Shown piece by piece: positions 41,652 to 52,037 of a stretch of DNA of 61,959 bases. The position numbers and the translations under genes were made by a program. This DNA comes from Aciditerrimonas ferrireducens. GTDB taxonomy: Bacteria > Actinomycetota > Acidimicrobiia > Acidimicrobiales > UBA8190. The stretch covers positions 1 to 61,959 of the forward strand of contig NZ_JAKHEX010000016.1 in assembly GCF_023130475.1 (NCBI RefSeq), in the 5' to 3' direction. A model generated the notes under the pieces. The model was not told the origin of the DNA. It made no database searches and worked only from the letters and a program-made list of their open reading frames with translations. Every line of letters starts with the position of its first letter. Within the stretch, counting starts at the first letter, position 1.

Positions 41652-43094
41652 GTGCCCTCGCAGGCTCATCAGGCGAGCGGGGTGACCCAGGCGCTCGACG
41701 AGGCCACGGTCGGTCGGCGGCACTGGCTCACCGTGCTGACTGCCGGCATGGGGTTCTTCACCGACGCCTACGACCTGTTCATCGTCGGCACGGTCACGGT
41801 CATCCTGACCCCGATCTTCCACCTCTCCACCAGTCAGATCTCTTTCTTGAACTCGGCGTCCCTCCTCGCCTCGGTGGTCGGGGCGGTGAGCTTCGGGCTC
41901 CTCATGGACCGGCTGGGCCGCAAGCGGATGTACGGGGCCGAGGTGGCGATCCTGGTGCTCGGCGCCCTCGCCTCGGGCCTGGCCTGGAACTTCACGTCGC
42001 TGCTGGTCTTCCGGCTGGTGGTGGGCTTCGGCATCGGGGGGGACTACGCCACCTCGGCGGTCATCACCGCCGAGTACGCCAACCGGCGCTCCCGGGGGAA
42101 GCTCGTCGGCTCGGTCTTCGCCCTCCAGGGGGTCGGCCTCGTGGCCGGCCCGGCCATCGCCTCGGCCTTCCTGGCCGGCGGCGTCTCACCCGGGCTGACC
42201 TGGCGGCTCCTGCTGGCCCTCGGGGCCCTGCCGGCGGCCTCGGTGGTCTGGTTGCGGCGCAAGGTCCAGGAGACCCCCCGGTTCAGCCTGGAGGTCCGGG
42301 GGGACGAGGCGGCTGCAGCGGCGGCCACCGCCTGGGTGACCGGCCAGCAGCCGGCCCTCGGCACCCGGGGCGTCGAGGAAAGCCGGGGGCGGCCGGCCCG
42401 GCCCGGGGCGCGGCCCCGCCTCACCCGCAGCCCGTTCCTCCTGCGGCTGGTCGGCGCGGCGGGGACCTGGTTCCTCATGGACGTCGCCTTCTACGGCAAC
42501 TCCGTCTCCAGTCCCCTCATCCTCGCCCGACTGGAGCCGCACGGCTCCCTGCTCCACCACACCCTGACCTCGCTGGTCATCTTCCTCGTGGCCGCCCTCC
42601 CCGGCTACTGGCTGGCGGTCGCCCTCCTCGACCGCCTGGGCCGGCGCTGGATCCAGGCCCAGGGCTTCGCGGTCATGGCCCTCAGCTTCGCCCTCATCTG
42701 GCTGGTCCCGGCGGTGACCGCCACCACCGGGGCGTTCCTCGGCCTCTTCGCCCTCAGCTACTTCTTCGTGGAGTTCGGGCCGAACCAGACCACCTTCGTC
42801 TACCCGGCCGAGCTCTTCCCGACCGCCGTGCGGGGCACCGCCGACGGCATCGCCGCGGCCGCCGGCAAGCTCGGGGCCTTCGCCGGGGCCCTGCTCGTCC
42901 CCCACCTGCTCGTCTGGGTCGGGCTGCGGGGGGTCATGGGGGTCATGGCCGGGGCCTCGCTCGTCGGGGCCCTCCTCACCCTCGTCGCCCTTCCCGAACC
43001 CCGGGGCAAGAGCCTCGACGAGCTCGGAGGGGGCGCACCTCTCGCCGCCAGGTCCGCGCTGGAGGACCCGGCCGAGGCCCTGCCGGTCGGCTGA
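41652..43094 (+). CDS. MFS transporter, phosphate:proton symporter (PHS) type
   Basis: Twelve hydrophobic segments are recognisable across 480 aa. The PHS signatures are GFFTDAYDLFIVGTVTVIL in the first segment, GFGIGGDYATSAVITAEYANRRSRG between segments 4 and 5, and FGPNQTTFVYPAELFPTAVRGTADGIAAAAGKLGA near segment 11. A variable cytoplasmic loop (about residues 205-260) splits the halves. It would import inorganic phosphate with protons. The six-unit PHO box upstream supports phosphate as substrate and PhoP activation. The GTG lies 7 nt after AAGGCT, so the transcript may be leaderless. Confidence 0.9.
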   Translation: MPSQAHQASGVTQALDEATVGRRHWLTVLTAGMGFFTDAYDLFIVGTVTVILTPIFHLSTSQISFLNSASLLASVVGAVSFGLLMDRLGRKRMYGAEVAILVLGALASGLAWNFTSLLVFRLVVGFGIGGDYATSAVITAEYANRRSRGKLVGSVFALQGVGLVAGPAIASAFLAGGVSPGLTWRLLLALGALPAASVVWLRRKVQETPRFSLEVRGDEAAAAAATAWVTGQQPALGTRGVEESRGRPARPGARPRLTRSPFLLRLVGAAGTWFLMDVAFYGNSVSSPLILARLEPHGSLLHHTLTSLVIFLVAALPGYWLAVALLDRLGRRWIQAQGFAVMALSFALIWLVPAVTATTGAFLGLFALSYFFVEFGPNQTTFVYPAELFPTAVRGTADGIAAAAGKLGAFAGALLVPHLLVWVGLRGVMGVMAGASLVGALLTLVALPEPRGKSLDELGGGAPLAARSALEDPAEALPVG

Positions 43095-43112
43095 GGCGTC
43101 GGGGGCCGCCGA

Positions 43113-44153
43113 TCAGACCACGCTGAGCCGGCGGTTCGGCGGCCGGAAAGGGTTTGCCGTGCCGGCGGCATAACCGGCGAGCGCGTCGATCTCTTCGACG
43201 CTGAAGCCTTTGGCCCGGAGAGCGGCGCCGATGGAAGCGGGAAGTTCGGGCTGTTCGAGGGGGACGTCCGCTGCCCGGGGCTCCTTCGTCTTCCACCCGC
43301 GTGCATTGAGCCCTCGATAGAAGGCACGCCGCTCGTCCGCCGTGACCAGGCCGAGCTGGTGGGCTCGTTCGAAGATCGCCTGGATGGAAACCCCCCATTC
43401 CCGTTTCAGATCGAACAGCCGTCCGTAGTCCAATCGGCGGAGCTGGGGGCGGATGACGGCTTCTGGCATGAGGAACTCCGCAGCGAACTCGTTGGCTTGG
43501 CGCTCGGCATCGTCCGGGATGTCGTTTGCGTGCAAGACGAGGTGGCCGAGCTCGTGAGCGAGGGTCAAGCGTCGACGATCGGGCGCGGCCTGCGCGTTGA
43601 CCAGGACGACTGGGTAGTCACCGACCCACTGGGAAAGACCGTCGATCCGAGGGGTGCCAAGATCCTCGTCGAAGACCAGACACCCAGCGGCCTCCATCCA
43701 CCGGACAAGATTCCTCACGGGGCCGATCGGCAGGTGCCACTGGGCGCGAACGAGTCGTGCCGCCTCATCCGGACCGGTGAATTCCGGGTCGAAGGTCGGG
43801 ACCCGCTGTTCCGCCACGAGCGCGACCTCCTCGAAGAGGAGGGAGGCATGGGCCCGGAGGAGGTTCAGCTTCGCTTCGGCCATTCGCCACAGCGAGGCCT
43901 TCGTGGACTTCTGACGCCGCATGTGGGCATCGACGAGCAGGGCACCGCGATACCGCTCGCCGTGGAGCAAGAATCGCTCGGTGACCCCCAGGACGGCTGC
44001 GAGCCGCCGCACCATCACTTCGTTCGGCTCGCGATCACCAGACTCGTAGCGATTGATCGTGACCTGACTGACCCCGACCTGCTCGCCGAGCTCTGCTTGG
44101 GTCATGCCCCTTGCTCGGCGAGCGACGGTGAGCAGCTCACCGATGGTGCTCAT
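43113..44153 (-). CDS. Xre HTH - ImmA/IrrE metallopeptidase fusion
   Basis: An N-terminal Xre-type HTH (IGELLTVARRARGMTQAELGEQVGVSQVTINRYESG, residues 4-39) is joined to a COG2856 domain with the zinc motif LTLAHELGHLVLH (HELGH at 200-204) and the downstream Glu in NEFAAEFLMP. Such proteins regulate mobile elements, cleaving or derepressing a partner repressor after DNA damage, or serve as antitoxins. It overlaps the unknown gene upstream by 4 bp (ATGA), so the two are one unit. Codon third positions are clearly less GC-rich than in its neighbours, a sign of transfer. Confidence 0.88.
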   Translation of the reverse strand: MSTIGELLTVARRARGMTQAELGEQVGVSQVTINRYESGDREPNEVMVRRLAAVLGVTERFLLHGERYRGALLVDAHMRRQKSTKASLWRMAEAKLNLLRAHASLLFEEVALVAEQRVPTFDPEFTGPDEAARLVRAQWHLPIGPVRNLVRWMEAAGCLVFDEDLGTPRIDGLSQWVGDYPVVLVNAQAAPDRRRLTLAHELGHLVLHANDIPDDAERQANEFAAEFLMPEAVIRPQLRRLDYGRLFDLKREWGVSIQAIFERAHQLGLVTADERRAFYRGLNARGWKTKEPRAADVPLEQPELPASIGAALRAKGFSVEEIDALAGYAAGTANPFRPPNRRLSVV

Positions 44154-44746
44154 GGCTCAGTCGATCGGTCCCCGTTCCCGGGAGCCACGCGTCCTCGGCG
44201 CGTCGAGGGCAGCTCGATGCGAGGAGCCGGCGGCCAGTCGACCTGCTTCACCCGAATCGGGGTCACCGCGTCGGCAGGCGACTCGATCTCGACCGCCCAC
44301 ATGACGTTGTCCTGCCCGTCTCGGTAGGAAAGGAGTGCTGGACCCATGGACCTCGTCTCCCGGTCCCATCGGTAGCCAGCAGCCAGCCGCACTTCTTCCG
44401 TGCCCGGGAGCATCCCGTCGTGCTCCTGGATCCAGAACGACAGCGCCGTCTGGGTCGGGTAGTTGCTGATCCGATTGTCGAAATCGTGTCGTTTCAGACG
44501 CAGACGGTACCGTCCGACGACGACCTCTCGGATCACGCCAGCCTCTCGCATGGTCAAACCGTCGTGCGGGCCGAGGAGCTGGCCGAGGGAGTCCCAGATG
44601 CGGTCGTGCACGAAGCTCGCGAGGGTTCGTTCCGCCATGCTGGGGAACCAGGCTGGTTGCCAGGACCGGAACGCCTCCAGGTCCTCGCGTGCGCTGTCGA
44701 CTGCACCAACCAGCGACCGGAGGAAGTCATCACCGAGCTCCGCCAT
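44150..44746 (-). CDS. Unrecognised partner of the Xre-ImmA protein
   Basis: I do not recognise this 198-aa protein. It has an N-terminal helical part (DDFLRSLVGAVDSAREDLEAFRSW) and a central beta-rich part (VVVGRYRLRLKRHDFDNRISNYPTQTALSFW). It closes with DNVMWAVEIESPADAVTPIRVKQVDW and a disordered basic tail. No Cys clusters, membrane segments or nuclease motif stand out. I chose ATG 44746, with TGAGG five bases upstream, because a start at 44776 would overlap the operator-like repeats. It is the first gene of the pair, encoded before the HTH-metallopeptidase and overlapping it in an ATGA. A toxin or a sensed substrate protein are both possible. Confidence 0.72.
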   Translation of the reverse strand: MAELGDDFLRSLVGAVDSAREDLEAFRSWQPAWFPSMAERTLASFVHDRIWDSLGQLLGPHDGLTMREAGVIREVVVGRYRLRLKRHDFDNRISNYPTQTALSFWIQEHDGMLPGTEEVRLAAGYRWDRETRSMGPALLSYRDGQDNVMWAVEIESPADAVTPIRVKQVDWPPAPRIELPSTRRGRVAPGNGDRSTEP

Positions 44747-44768
44747 CACGGCCTCAGGATCGCTCGGT

Positions 44769-44792
44769 GAAAACATACCAGAAAATATACCA
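44769..44792 (-). promoter_or_regulatory. Tandem 12-bp operator-like repeat upstream of the Xre-ImmA unit
   Basis: GAAAACATACCA (44769-44780) and GAAAATATACCA (44781-44792) are adjacent and differ at one base. The stretch is the most AT-rich in this part of the window and includes TATATT-like -10 sequence on the minus strand. It is probably the promoter plus the binding site for the Xre domain. Confidence 0.7.
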
Positions 44793-44820
44793 CCCCCGGG
44801 GCCGCCAGCGGTTCGCCTCG

Positions 44821-46434
44821 TCAGTGGCCCGGCTGGTGCCCGGGCGGACCACCACCGCCGGGGCCCCCGCCAGCGGGCCCCGGCGGTGGAGACGGGCCTG
44901 GCCCGGGGGCCGGCGCCGAGGCGCTGGCGCCGCTGGTCTGCTGGGTCTGGGTCGGGGCGCTGGGCGCGGGCAGGCCGAGGGCCGCTGCGAGGCTCGCCAG
45001 GTCCTCTTGGAGGCTGGCCGCCTGGGCGGCGCTCAGCGAGCCCTGGTCGGTCGCCTTGGCGACGATCTGCTCGATGCCGGCCAGGTCGCTCTCGGCGCTG
45101 GCGAGGGAGCCGTCGGCGGTGTCGATGAGGGCCGCCGAGACGTCCCGGCCGATCTTGGCTGCCTGGTCGCTCGAGAGCCCTCCATCGGCCACGTCGGCGC
45201 CGACGGCGGCCAAGAGGGCCGCGGCCGCCGCCTGCGGGCTTGGGGTCTTCGGGGAGCTGCTGGCCGAGCCGCTTGCCGATCCGCTGCTGGTCGGCGTCGC
45301 CGCGCGCTGTGGGGCGGCCCGGTGGTGATGCTCGATCGGTCGTGCCGTCCCGCCCCCGGCGCTCAGCAGGAAGGCCAGGACACCGACGGCCAGCAGGCCA
45401 GCACCCGCCCCGGCCAGTGCCCGACGGCGGCGTCGGCGGGTGGGCCCGCCCGGGGGGACGAGGACCGGCGCCCCGATGGCGGTGGCCGAGAGGTCAGGGG
45501 CGGGCGGCGCGGTGCCGTCGGCCAGCGCCGTGGGGACCAGGGCGGCCGTGGGCGGGCCGGGTGCGGCGAGTGGAACCGTGGCCGGTGCCACGCTGCTGGC
45601 GGGCTGCCAGGGGACCCGTAGACCCGGGTCGGCCAGCTGCTCGGCGCAGCGGGCGGCGCTGGGCCGGCCGGCGGGGTTCTCGGCGAGCATGGCGGCGAGG
45701 AGGGTGCGCCACGGGGCCGGCAGGTCCTCGGGGAGGGGAACCGGTCCGGCGAGGCGCTTCGCCACCACCTCGGCCGGGCTGCCCTGGTAGAGGCGGCGGC
45801 CGAGCAGGCACTCGAGGAGGACCAGCCCGAGGGACCAGACGTCGGCCGCCGGACCGACCTGGTGGTGCTGGAGCTGCTCGGGGGCCATGTAGGCGGCGGT
45901 ACCGAGGGTGGTGCCGGTGACGGTCAGGGAGGAGACGTCGGCCAGGCTGGCGATGCCGAAGTCGGCCAGCTTCACCTGCCCGTCCCGGGCGACGAGCAGG
46001 TTGCCGGGCTTCACGTCCCGGTGGACGACCCCGGCGGCGTGGACCGCGGCCAGCGCCCCGGCGACCCGGGTGCCGAGCCGGGCGGTCTCGGTGGCGCTGA
46101 GGGGGCCCGCGGCGAGGCGCTGGGCGAGACTGATGCCCTCGACGAGCTCCATGACCAGGTAGGCCCGACCGTCGGGGGTGCTGCCGGCGTCGAGGACCCG
46201 GACCAGCCCCGGGTGGCTGACCCGGCGCAGCGCCTGGGCCTCCTGGGCGAGGCGCCGGGCCAGGGTCGGCTCGGGGACCCGCAGGACCTTGACGGCCACG
46301 GCCCCGCCCCCGACGAGGTCCTGGCCCCGGTGCACGTCGGCCATGCCGCCCCGGCCGAGGAGCGGTCCGAGCTGCCAGCGGCCGGCCAGGACGGCGTCGG
46401 CTCCGTCGACCGAGGTCGGGGTCGGCCCGGCCAC
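44821..46434 (-). CDS. Transmembrane Ser/Thr protein kinase, PknB-like
   Basis: Kinase domain in residues ~15-280 with LLGRGGMADVH (Gly loop), AVKVLR (Lys), VVHRDVKPGNLL (catalytic loop), KLADFGIAS and YMAPEQL. A basic stretch RRRRRR leads to one membrane helix (about 335-358). The outer part is an Ala-rich helical segment (about 395-500) and a Gly/Pro-rich end; no PASTA repeats are seen. The outer helices repeat similar AAL...DLASL patterns and may sense an envelope signal. The GTG start is 6 bp after the acnA stop, so the kinase may be co-transcribed with aconitase. Confidence 0.9.
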   Translation of the reverse strand: MAGPTPTSVDGADAVLAGRWQLGPLLGRGGMADVHRGQDLVGGGAVAVKVLRVPEPTLARRLAQEAQALRRVSHPGLVRVLDAGSTPDGRAYLVMELVEGISLAQRLAAGPLSATETARLGTRVAGALAAVHAAGVVHRDVKPGNLLVARDGQVKLADFGIASLADVSSLTVTGTTLGTAAYMAPEQLQHHQVGPAADVWSLGLVLLECLLGRRLYQGSPAEVVAKRLAGPVPLPEDLPAPWRTLLAAMLAENPAGRPSAARCAEQLADPGLRVPWQPASSVAPATVPLAAPGPPTAALVPTALADGTAPPAPDLSATAIGAPVLVPPGGPTRRRRRRALAGAGAGLLAVGVLAFLLSAGGGTARPIEHHHRAAPQRAATPTSSGSASGSASSSPKTPSPQAAAAALLAAVGADVADGGLSSDQAAKIGRDVSAALIDTADGSLASAESDLAGIEQIVAKATDQGSLSAAQAASLQEDLASLAAALGLPAPSAPTQTQQTSGASASAPAPGPGPSPPPGPAGGGPGGGGPPGHQPGH

Positions 46435-46440
46435 CGGAGG

Positions 46441-49143
46441 TCAGCCGGCCAGCTGCCGGAGCACGTAGGGGAGGATGCCGCCGTGGCGGTAGTACTCGGC
46501 TTCCATGGGGGTGTCGATGCGGACCCGGACCGGGAACTCGACCGTCCCGATGCGGACCGTCACCTCCTTGGGCACCTGGCCCTCCCCGAGGGCCGAAAGA
46601 CCCAGGATCTCGACCGGTTCGGTGGGGTCCACCCCGAGCTCCGCCCAGGTCCGGCCCTCGGGGAGCTGGAGGGGCACGATGCCCATGCCCACGAGGTTCG
46701 ACCGGTGGATCCGCTCGAAGCTCTCGGCGATGACCGCCTTGACTCCGAGCAGGGCCGGGCCCTTGGCCGCCCAGTCCCGGGACGACCCCGAGCCGTACTC
46801 CTTGCCGGCCAGGACCACGAGCGGCACCCCTTCGGCCTGGTAGGCCATGGCAGCCTCGAAGATGCTCATCTGGGCGCCGTCGGGCAGGTGACGGGTGACC
46901 CCGCCCTCGGTTCCCGGGGCCAGCTGGTTGCGGAGCCGGATGTTCGCAAAGGTGCCCCGGACCATGACCTCGTGGTTGCCTCGCCTCGCGCCGTAGGAGT
47001 TGAAGTCGGCGGGCGCCACCCCGTGCTCTTGGAGGTAGCGGCCGGCGGGGGAGTCCGGGCGGATGTTGCCGGCGGGGGAGATGTGGTCGGTGGTCACCGA
47101 GTCCCCGAGCAGGCAGAGGACTCGGGCGCCGTGGAGGTCGGCCGGCGGCGGGGGCAGCTCGAGACCCTGGTCGAAGAAGGGGGGCTTGAGCACGTAGGTC
47201 GACTGGGGGTCCCAGGCGAAGGTCTGCCCGCCGCTCACCTCGATGGCCTGCCAGCGCTCGTCACCCTCGAACACCGAGGCGTAGCGCTTCTGGAAGAGGG
47301 CCGAGCTGACCGCGGCCCGGATGGTCTCGGCCACGTCCTGCTCGCTCGGCCAGATGTCCCGCAGGTAGACCGGGCGGCCGTCAGCGTCCTTGCCGAGGGG
47401 GTCCGTGGTGAGGTCCAGGGCCATGGTGCCGGCCAGGGCGTAGGCCACCACGAGGGGCGGGGAGGCCAGGTAGTTGAGCCGGACGTCGGGGTGGATGCGG
47501 CCCTCGAAGTTCCGGTTCCCCGAGAGGACGGCGGCCACCGAGAGCTCCCCGGAGCGGACCGCCTCCGAGACCCCGGGGAGCAGGGGCCCGGAGTTGCCGA
47601 TGCAGGTGGTGCACCCGAAGCCCACCAGGTCGAAGCCCAGGGCGGCCAAGGGCTCGGTGAGCCCGGCCCGGTCGTAGTAGTCCATGACCACCCGGCTGCC
47701 CGGGGCCAGGGAGGTCTTCACCCAGGGCTTGGGCCGCAGCCCCCGGGCCAGGGCGTTGCGGGCCAGGAGCCCGGCCGCCACCATGACCTGGGGGTTGGAG
47801 GTGTTCGTGCAGCTGGTGATGGCGGCGATGACCACCGCCTCGTCCTCCAGGGTGACCTCCTGGCCGTCCTCCAAGGTGGCCCGGGCCTGCCGGCGGGTCA
47901 GCTGCCCGGGGTCCTCGCCCCGCTGGGTGGCGATCGCCCGGGCGGCGCTCGCCGGGGCCTGGCCGAGGGGGACCCGGTCCTGGGGCCGGGCCGGGCCGGC
48001 CAAGGAGGGCTCGACGTCGGCGAGGTCCAGGCTGACCAGCTCGGTGAAGACCGGCTCAGGGCTGGCCGGGTCGTGGAAGAGGCCCTGCTCCTTGCAGTAG
48101 GCCTCGACGAGGGCCAGGTGCTCGGGGGAGCGGCCGGTGAAGCGGAGGTAGTCCAAGGTGGCCTGGTCGACCGGGAAGATCGTGCAGGTCGCCCCGTACT
48201 CGGGGGACATGTTGCCGATGGTGGCCCGGTGCTCCAGGGGGAGCTGGGCCAGGCCCGGGCCGAAGACCTCCACGAACTTCCCGACCACCCCGTGGCGCCG
48301 GAGCAGCTCCGTGATGGTGAGGACCAGGTCGGTGGCCGTCGTGCCGGGCCGCAGCTCGCCGGTGAGCCGCAGGCCGACCACCGGGGGCACGAGCATGGTG
48401 AGGGGCTGGCCGAGCATGGCCGCCTCGGCCTCGATGCCCCCGACCCCCCAGCCGAGGACCCCGAGGCCGTTCACCATGGTGGTGTGGGAGTCCGTGCCGA
48501 CCAGGGTGTCGGGGTAGGCCTGGCCGTCGTCGGTGGCGAAGACCACCCGGGCCAGGTACTCGAGGTTCACCTGGTGGCAGATCCCGGTGCCGGGGGGCAC
48601 CACCTTGAACCCCTCGAAGGCCCCCTGGGCCCAGCGCAGCAGCTGGTAGCGCTCCCGGTTCCGCTGGTACTCGAGCTCGACGTTGGCGGCGAAGGCGTCG
48701 GGTCGGCCGGAGTACTCGGCGATGACCGAGTGGTCGATGACCAGCTCGACGGGGACCAGGGGGTTCACCCGCCCTGGGTCGCCGCCGGCAGCGGCCATGG
48801 CGTCCCGCATGGCCGCCAGGTCCACCACCGCCGGGACCCCGGTGAAGTCCTGCATGAGGACCCGTTCGGGGCTGAAGGCGATCTCGCCGCTCCCCGCACG
48901 GCCCCCCTGGGCCGCCCAGTTGGCCACCGCCTGGATGTCCGCCGGGTGGACGTGCCGGCCGTCCTCGTGGCGCAGGAGGTTCTCGAGGAGGACCCGCAGG
49001 GCGTAGGGCAGGCGGTCCACCGGGAAGCGGCCGGCCAGGGCCTCGAGGCGGAAGACCTCGAAGCACCGGTCGCCGACGGTCAGCTGGCCGCGGGCACCGA
49101 AGCTGTCCTGGGAGCGGGCGAGGGGACCTGGGGTGTCGACCAT
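46441..49143 (-). CDS. acnA: Aconitate hydratase A
   Basis: Aconitase of 900 aa with [26 protein letters not shown], the cluster Cys in [11 protein letters not shown] and [14 protein letters not shown], and the C-terminal swivelling domain [17 protein letters not shown]. It isomerises citrate and isocitrate in the TCA cycle, and the apo-form of the family can bind mRNA. ATG 49143 follows CAGAAT-N6, a possible leaderless promoter. A Ser/Thr kinase gene follows 6 bp downstream. Codon usage is fully chromosomal. Confidence 0.96.
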   Translation of the reverse strand: MVDTPGPLARSQDSFGARGQLTVGDRCFEVFRLEALAGRFPVDRLPYALRVLLENLLRHEDGRHVHPADIQAVANWAAQGGRAGSGEIAFSPERVLMQDFTGVPAVVDLAAMRDAMAAAGGDPGRVNPLVPVELVIDHSVIAEYSGRPDAFAANVELEYQRNRERYQLLRWAQGAFEGFKVVPPGTGICHQVNLEYLARVVFATDDGQAYPDTLVGTDSHTTMVNGLGVLGWGVGGIEAEAAMLGQPLTMLVPPVVGLRLTGELRPGTTATDLVLTITELLRRHGVVGKFVEVFGPGLAQLPLEHRATIGNMSPEYGATCTIFPVDQATLDYLRFTGRSPEHLALVEAYCKEQGLFHDPASPEPVFTELVSLDLADVEPSLAGPARPQDRVPLGQAPASAARAIATQRGEDPGQLTRRQARATLEDGQEVTLEDEAVVIAAITSCTNTSNPQVMVAAGLLARNALARGLRPKPWVKTSLAPGSRVVMDYYDRAGLTEPLAALGFDLVGFGCTTCIGNSGPLLPGVSEAVRSGELSVAAVLSGNRNFEGRIHPDVRLNYLASPPLVVAYALAGTMALDLTTDPLGKDADGRPVYLRDIWPSEQDVAETIRAAVSSALFQKRYASVFEGDERWQAIEVSGGQTFAWDPQSTYVLKPPFFDQGLELPPPPADLHGARVLCLLGDSVTTDHISPAGNIRPDSPAGRYLQEHGVAPADFNSYGARRGNHEVMVRGTFANIRLRNQLAPGTEGGVTRHLPDGAQMSIFEAAMAYQAEGVPLVVLAGKEYGSGSSRDWAAKGPALLGVKAVIAESFERIHRSNLVGMGIVPLQLPEGRTWAELGVDPTEPVEILGLSALGEGQVPKEVTVRIGTVEFPVRVRIDTPMEAEYYRHGGILPYVLRQLAG

Positions 49144-49440
49144 GGTCCCATTCTGGTCCTCCCGCCGCCCGAGCACCCATCCGGCACCTCGCCCCGGGCC
49201 CGAGCGCCGCGCACCGGTCCTCCCGCTCGGCGGCCCGGGGAGGCGGGGGGCCGAGCGCTGCCGGCGTCCTGCGGCGCTCGGGCCGAGGCGCACGTGGTGC
49301 CTGCTGGACGGGAGCGAGCCGGGCTCGGCGAGGGACCCGGCAAGCCCCCGTCCGTCAAGAGGTATCGGGCGTCGTTGGCCTCGCCTTGAGCTCTCTGGCG
49401 GGGGGCGGGACCGGGCCGCTCCGGCTCCCCGCTGCGCTCG
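49144..49440. other. Gap between acnA and argS
   Basis: These 297 bp hold the acnA promoter (CAGAAT at 49155-49150 on the minus strand) and the sequence beyond the argS stop. I see no gene and no strong hairpin. Confidence 0.5.
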
Positions 49441-51168
49441 TCACATGCGCTCGGGGGCGGCGATGCCGAGCAGGTCGAGGCCCTGGGCGAGGACCCGGGC
49501 GGTCAGGTCGCAGAGGGCCAGGCGGCTCTGCCGGCGCTCCTCGGTCTCGGCCCGCAGCACCGGGCAGGTCTCGTAGAACGCGGTGAACGTGCTGGCCAGC
49601 TCCGAGAGGAACTGGCAGAGCCGATGCGGGAAGGCGCTGCGGGCCACCTCGGCCACGGTCTGGGGGAAGGCCACGAGGGCCAGGGCGAGGGCCCGCTCCT
49701 CGGGCGCCTCGAGGAGCGGCCGGGTGCCTCGCGGGGGCGGCTCGGTGGCGGCCCGCCGGAAGATGGAGCGGATCCGGGCGTGGGCGTACTGCACGTAGGG
49801 CCCGGTGTTGCCCTCGAAGGCCAGCATGCGGTTCCAGTCGAAGACGTAGTCCCGGGTCCGCTCGGTGGCCAGGTCCGCGTACTTCACCGCCCCGATGCCG
49901 AGCTGCCGGGCCACCGCTCGGCGCTCCGCCGGGTCCTCGTCCTCCTGGCCCCGCTCGGCCAGGGCGGCCTCGGCCCGGGCCACGGCCTCCTGGAGCAGGT
50001 CGGCCAGCTTCACCGTGCCCCCGGCCCGGGTGCGGAACATCTTCCCGTCCGTGCCCAGCACCGAGCCGAAGGCCACGTGCTCGGCGTCCACCGCTTCGGG
50101 GAGCCAGCCGGCCAGGCGGGCCACGGCGAAGCACATCTGGAGGTGCTGGGCCTGGGGCGCCCCGACGACGTAGAGCAGTCGGCGGGCCCCGAGACGCTGG
50201 ACCCGGTCCCGGATGGCGGCCAGGTCGGTGGCCGCGTAGCCGAAGCCCCCGTCGGACTTCTGGACGATGAGGGGCAGGGGCTGGCCCTCCCGGTTCGTGA
50301 AGCCGGGCGGGAAGACGCAGCGGGCCCCCTGGTCCTCCACGAGGAGGCCCTTGGCCTCCAGCTCGGCCACGATCTCGGGCAGCTGGTCGTTGTAGGCGCT
50401 CTCGCCGACCACGTCCTCGGGGCGCAGGAGCACCCCGAGGGTGTCGTAGACCTCCTGGAAGGCCCGGACGCTCTCGGCCACCAGCAGCTGCCAGAGCCGC
50501 AGGGTCTCAGGGTCCTTCGCCTGCAAGAGCACCACCCGTCGGCGGCTGCGCTCCCGGAAGGCCGGGTCCGCGTCGAAGGAGGCCCGGGCCTCGCGGTAGA
50601 AGGCGTCGAGGTCGCCGACCGAGAGCTCCTTCAGGGCGGCCGCCTCGCCCAGGTCGAGGAGGTGCTCGATGAGCATCCCGAACGGGGTGCCCCAGTCCCC
50701 CACGTGGTTCTCCCGGATCACCTCGTGGCCCAGGAACCCGAGCACCCGCACGAGCGCGTCCCCGATGATGGTGGAGCGCAGGTGCCCGACGTGCATCTCC
50801 TTCGCCACGTTCGGGGCCGAGTAGTCCACCACGACCCGCTCGGCCGGCTCGCTGCGGGCGACCCCGAGGCGATCGTCGGCCCCCATGGTCGAGAGGGCCT
50901 CGGCCAGGGCGTCGGCCGCGAGGGTGAGGTTCACGAACCCCGGGCCGCTCACCTCCACCCGCTCGCAGAGGTCCCCGAGGTCGGCGCCTCGGACCACCGC
51001 CTCGGCCACCTCCTGCGGCGGCCGGCCGAGCCGCTTGGCCAGGGCCAGGGCCCCGTTCGCCTGGAAGTCGGCCCGGTCCGAGCGGCGCAGCACCGGGTCG
51101 GCCCCGGGGGCCACCTGGGCGAAGGCGGCGGCCAGGCGGTCGGCGAGGGTCTGAAGGAGGTCGGGCAT
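49441..51168 (-). CDS. argS: Arginyl-tRNA synthetase
   Basis: Class I synthetase of 575 aa. The N-terminal Arg-specific domain is followed by the signature VDYSAPNVAKEMHVGHLRSTIIGD, with HVGH as the HIGH motif. FRTRAGGTVKLADLL takes the place of KMSKS, as is usual for one ArgRS type. The anticodon-binding helical domain (CQFLSELASTFTAFYETCPVL) closes it. ATG 51168 follows GAGAAT-N5, nearly the same promoter-start arrangement as acnA, and no ribosome site is visible. Confidence 0.97.
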   Translation of the reverse strand: MPDLLQTLADRLAAAFAQVAPGADPVLRRSDRADFQANGALALAKRLGRPPQEVAEAVVRGADLGDLCERVEVSGPGFVNLTLAADALAEALSTMGADDRLGVARSEPAERVVVDYSAPNVAKEMHVGHLRSTIIGDALVRVLGFLGHEVIRENHVGDWGTPFGMLIEHLLDLGEAAALKELSVGDLDAFYREARASFDADPAFRERSRRRVVLLQAKDPETLRLWQLLVAESVRAFQEVYDTLGVLLRPEDVVGESAYNDQLPEIVAELEAKGLLVEDQGARCVFPPGFTNREGQPLPLIVQKSDGGFGYAATDLAAIRDRVQRLGARRLLYVVGAPQAQHLQMCFAVARLAGWLPEAVDAEHVAFGSVLGTDGKMFRTRAGGTVKLADLLQEAVARAEAALAERGQEDEDPAERRAVARQLGIGAVKYADLATERTRDYVFDWNRMLAFEGNTGPYVQYAHARIRSIFRRAATEPPPRGTRPLLEAPEERALALALVAFPQTVAEVARSAFPHRLCQFLSELASTFTAFYETCPVLRAETEERRQSRLALCDLTARVLAQGLDLLGIAAPERM

Positions 51169-51227
51169 GGCCCATTCTCCCCCGCCCCGGGCCACCCCTC
51201 GACGGGGCCCGCCCAGGCCGGGGTGAT

Positions 51228-52037
51228 TCAGGTGGGGGCGAGCGCGTAGGCCGTCATGGAGAGCGAGCCGTAGGCGTAGCCGTCGGTCAGCACCTCGACC
51301 GGCCGGCCGAGCTCGGCGGCGATCCCGGCCAGGGTGGCGAGGGGCAGGAAGTGGTCGGGGGTGGGCACGGCCAGCGCCCAGTCGGGGTGGGCCTCGAGGT
51401 CGACCAGTTTGGCCGGCTCGCTGGTCATGACCGCCCGGGTGGCCTCGTCGAAGCGGACCGCCCAGTCCTCGCCCGCCTCGGGCCGTCCCGGGTCCATGCG
51501 GCGGAGGTTGTGGACCACGTTGCCGCTGCCCAGCACGGCAACGTCGGCCTCGAGCAGGCGGGCGAGGCGCCGGCCCCGCTCGAGGTGGGCGGCGAGGGGC
51601 AGCGTGGCGTCGACCGAGAGCTGGACCACCGGCACGTCGGCTTCGGGGAAGACGTGACGGAGGACCGACCAGGTGCCGTGGTCGAGGCCCCAGCTGTCCT
51701 CGTCGAGGCCCACCCAGGTGGGGGCCAGGGCAGCGGCCACCTCCCGGGCCACCTCGGGGCTCCCCGGCGCCGGGTACTGAACGGCGAAGAGCTCGGGCGG
51801 GAACCCGAAGAAGTCGTGGATGGTCCGGGGCCGGGCCATGGCCGTCACCGCCGTCATCGGCACGTACCAGTGGGCCGAGACCACCAGCACCGCCCGGGGC
51901 CGGCCGAGCCGGGCCCCGAGCTCGGCCCAGGCTCTCGTCCAGCGGTTCGTCTCTAGGGCGTTCATGGGGGAGCCGTGGCCGAGGAAGGCCGCCCGCACCG
52001 GCCCGGGCCCGTCGGCGCCCGCCTCGCTGGTGCTCAC
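51228..52037 (-). CDS. LigB-type extradiol dioxygenase (4,5-DOPA dioxygenase-like)
   Basis: The class III extradiol dioxygenase fold shows the metal His in [12 protein letters not shown] and VVSAHWYVP, then [27 protein letters not shown] and [11 protein letters not shown]. This matches the YgiD/DODA group. It would open a catechol-type ring. It is the last gene of a MarR-amidase-AhpD-dioxygenase operon and overlaps the AhpD-like gene in a GTGA. With an amidase upstream, the natural substrate may be an aromatic amide or its catechol product. This is inference. Confidence 0.87.
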   Translation of the reverse strand: MSTSEAGADGPGPVRAAFLGHGSPMNALETNRWTRAWAELGARLGRPRAVLVVSAHWYVPMTAVTAMARPRTIHDFFGFPPELFAVQYPAPGSPEVAREVAAALAPTWVGLDEDSWGLDHGTWSVLRHVFPEADVPVVQLSVDATLPLAAHLERGRRLARLLEADVAVLGSGNVVHNLRRMDPGRPEAGEDWAVRFDEATRAVMTSEPAKLVDLEAHPDWALAVPTPDHFLPLATLAGIAAELGRPVEVLTDGYAYGSLSMTAYALAPT

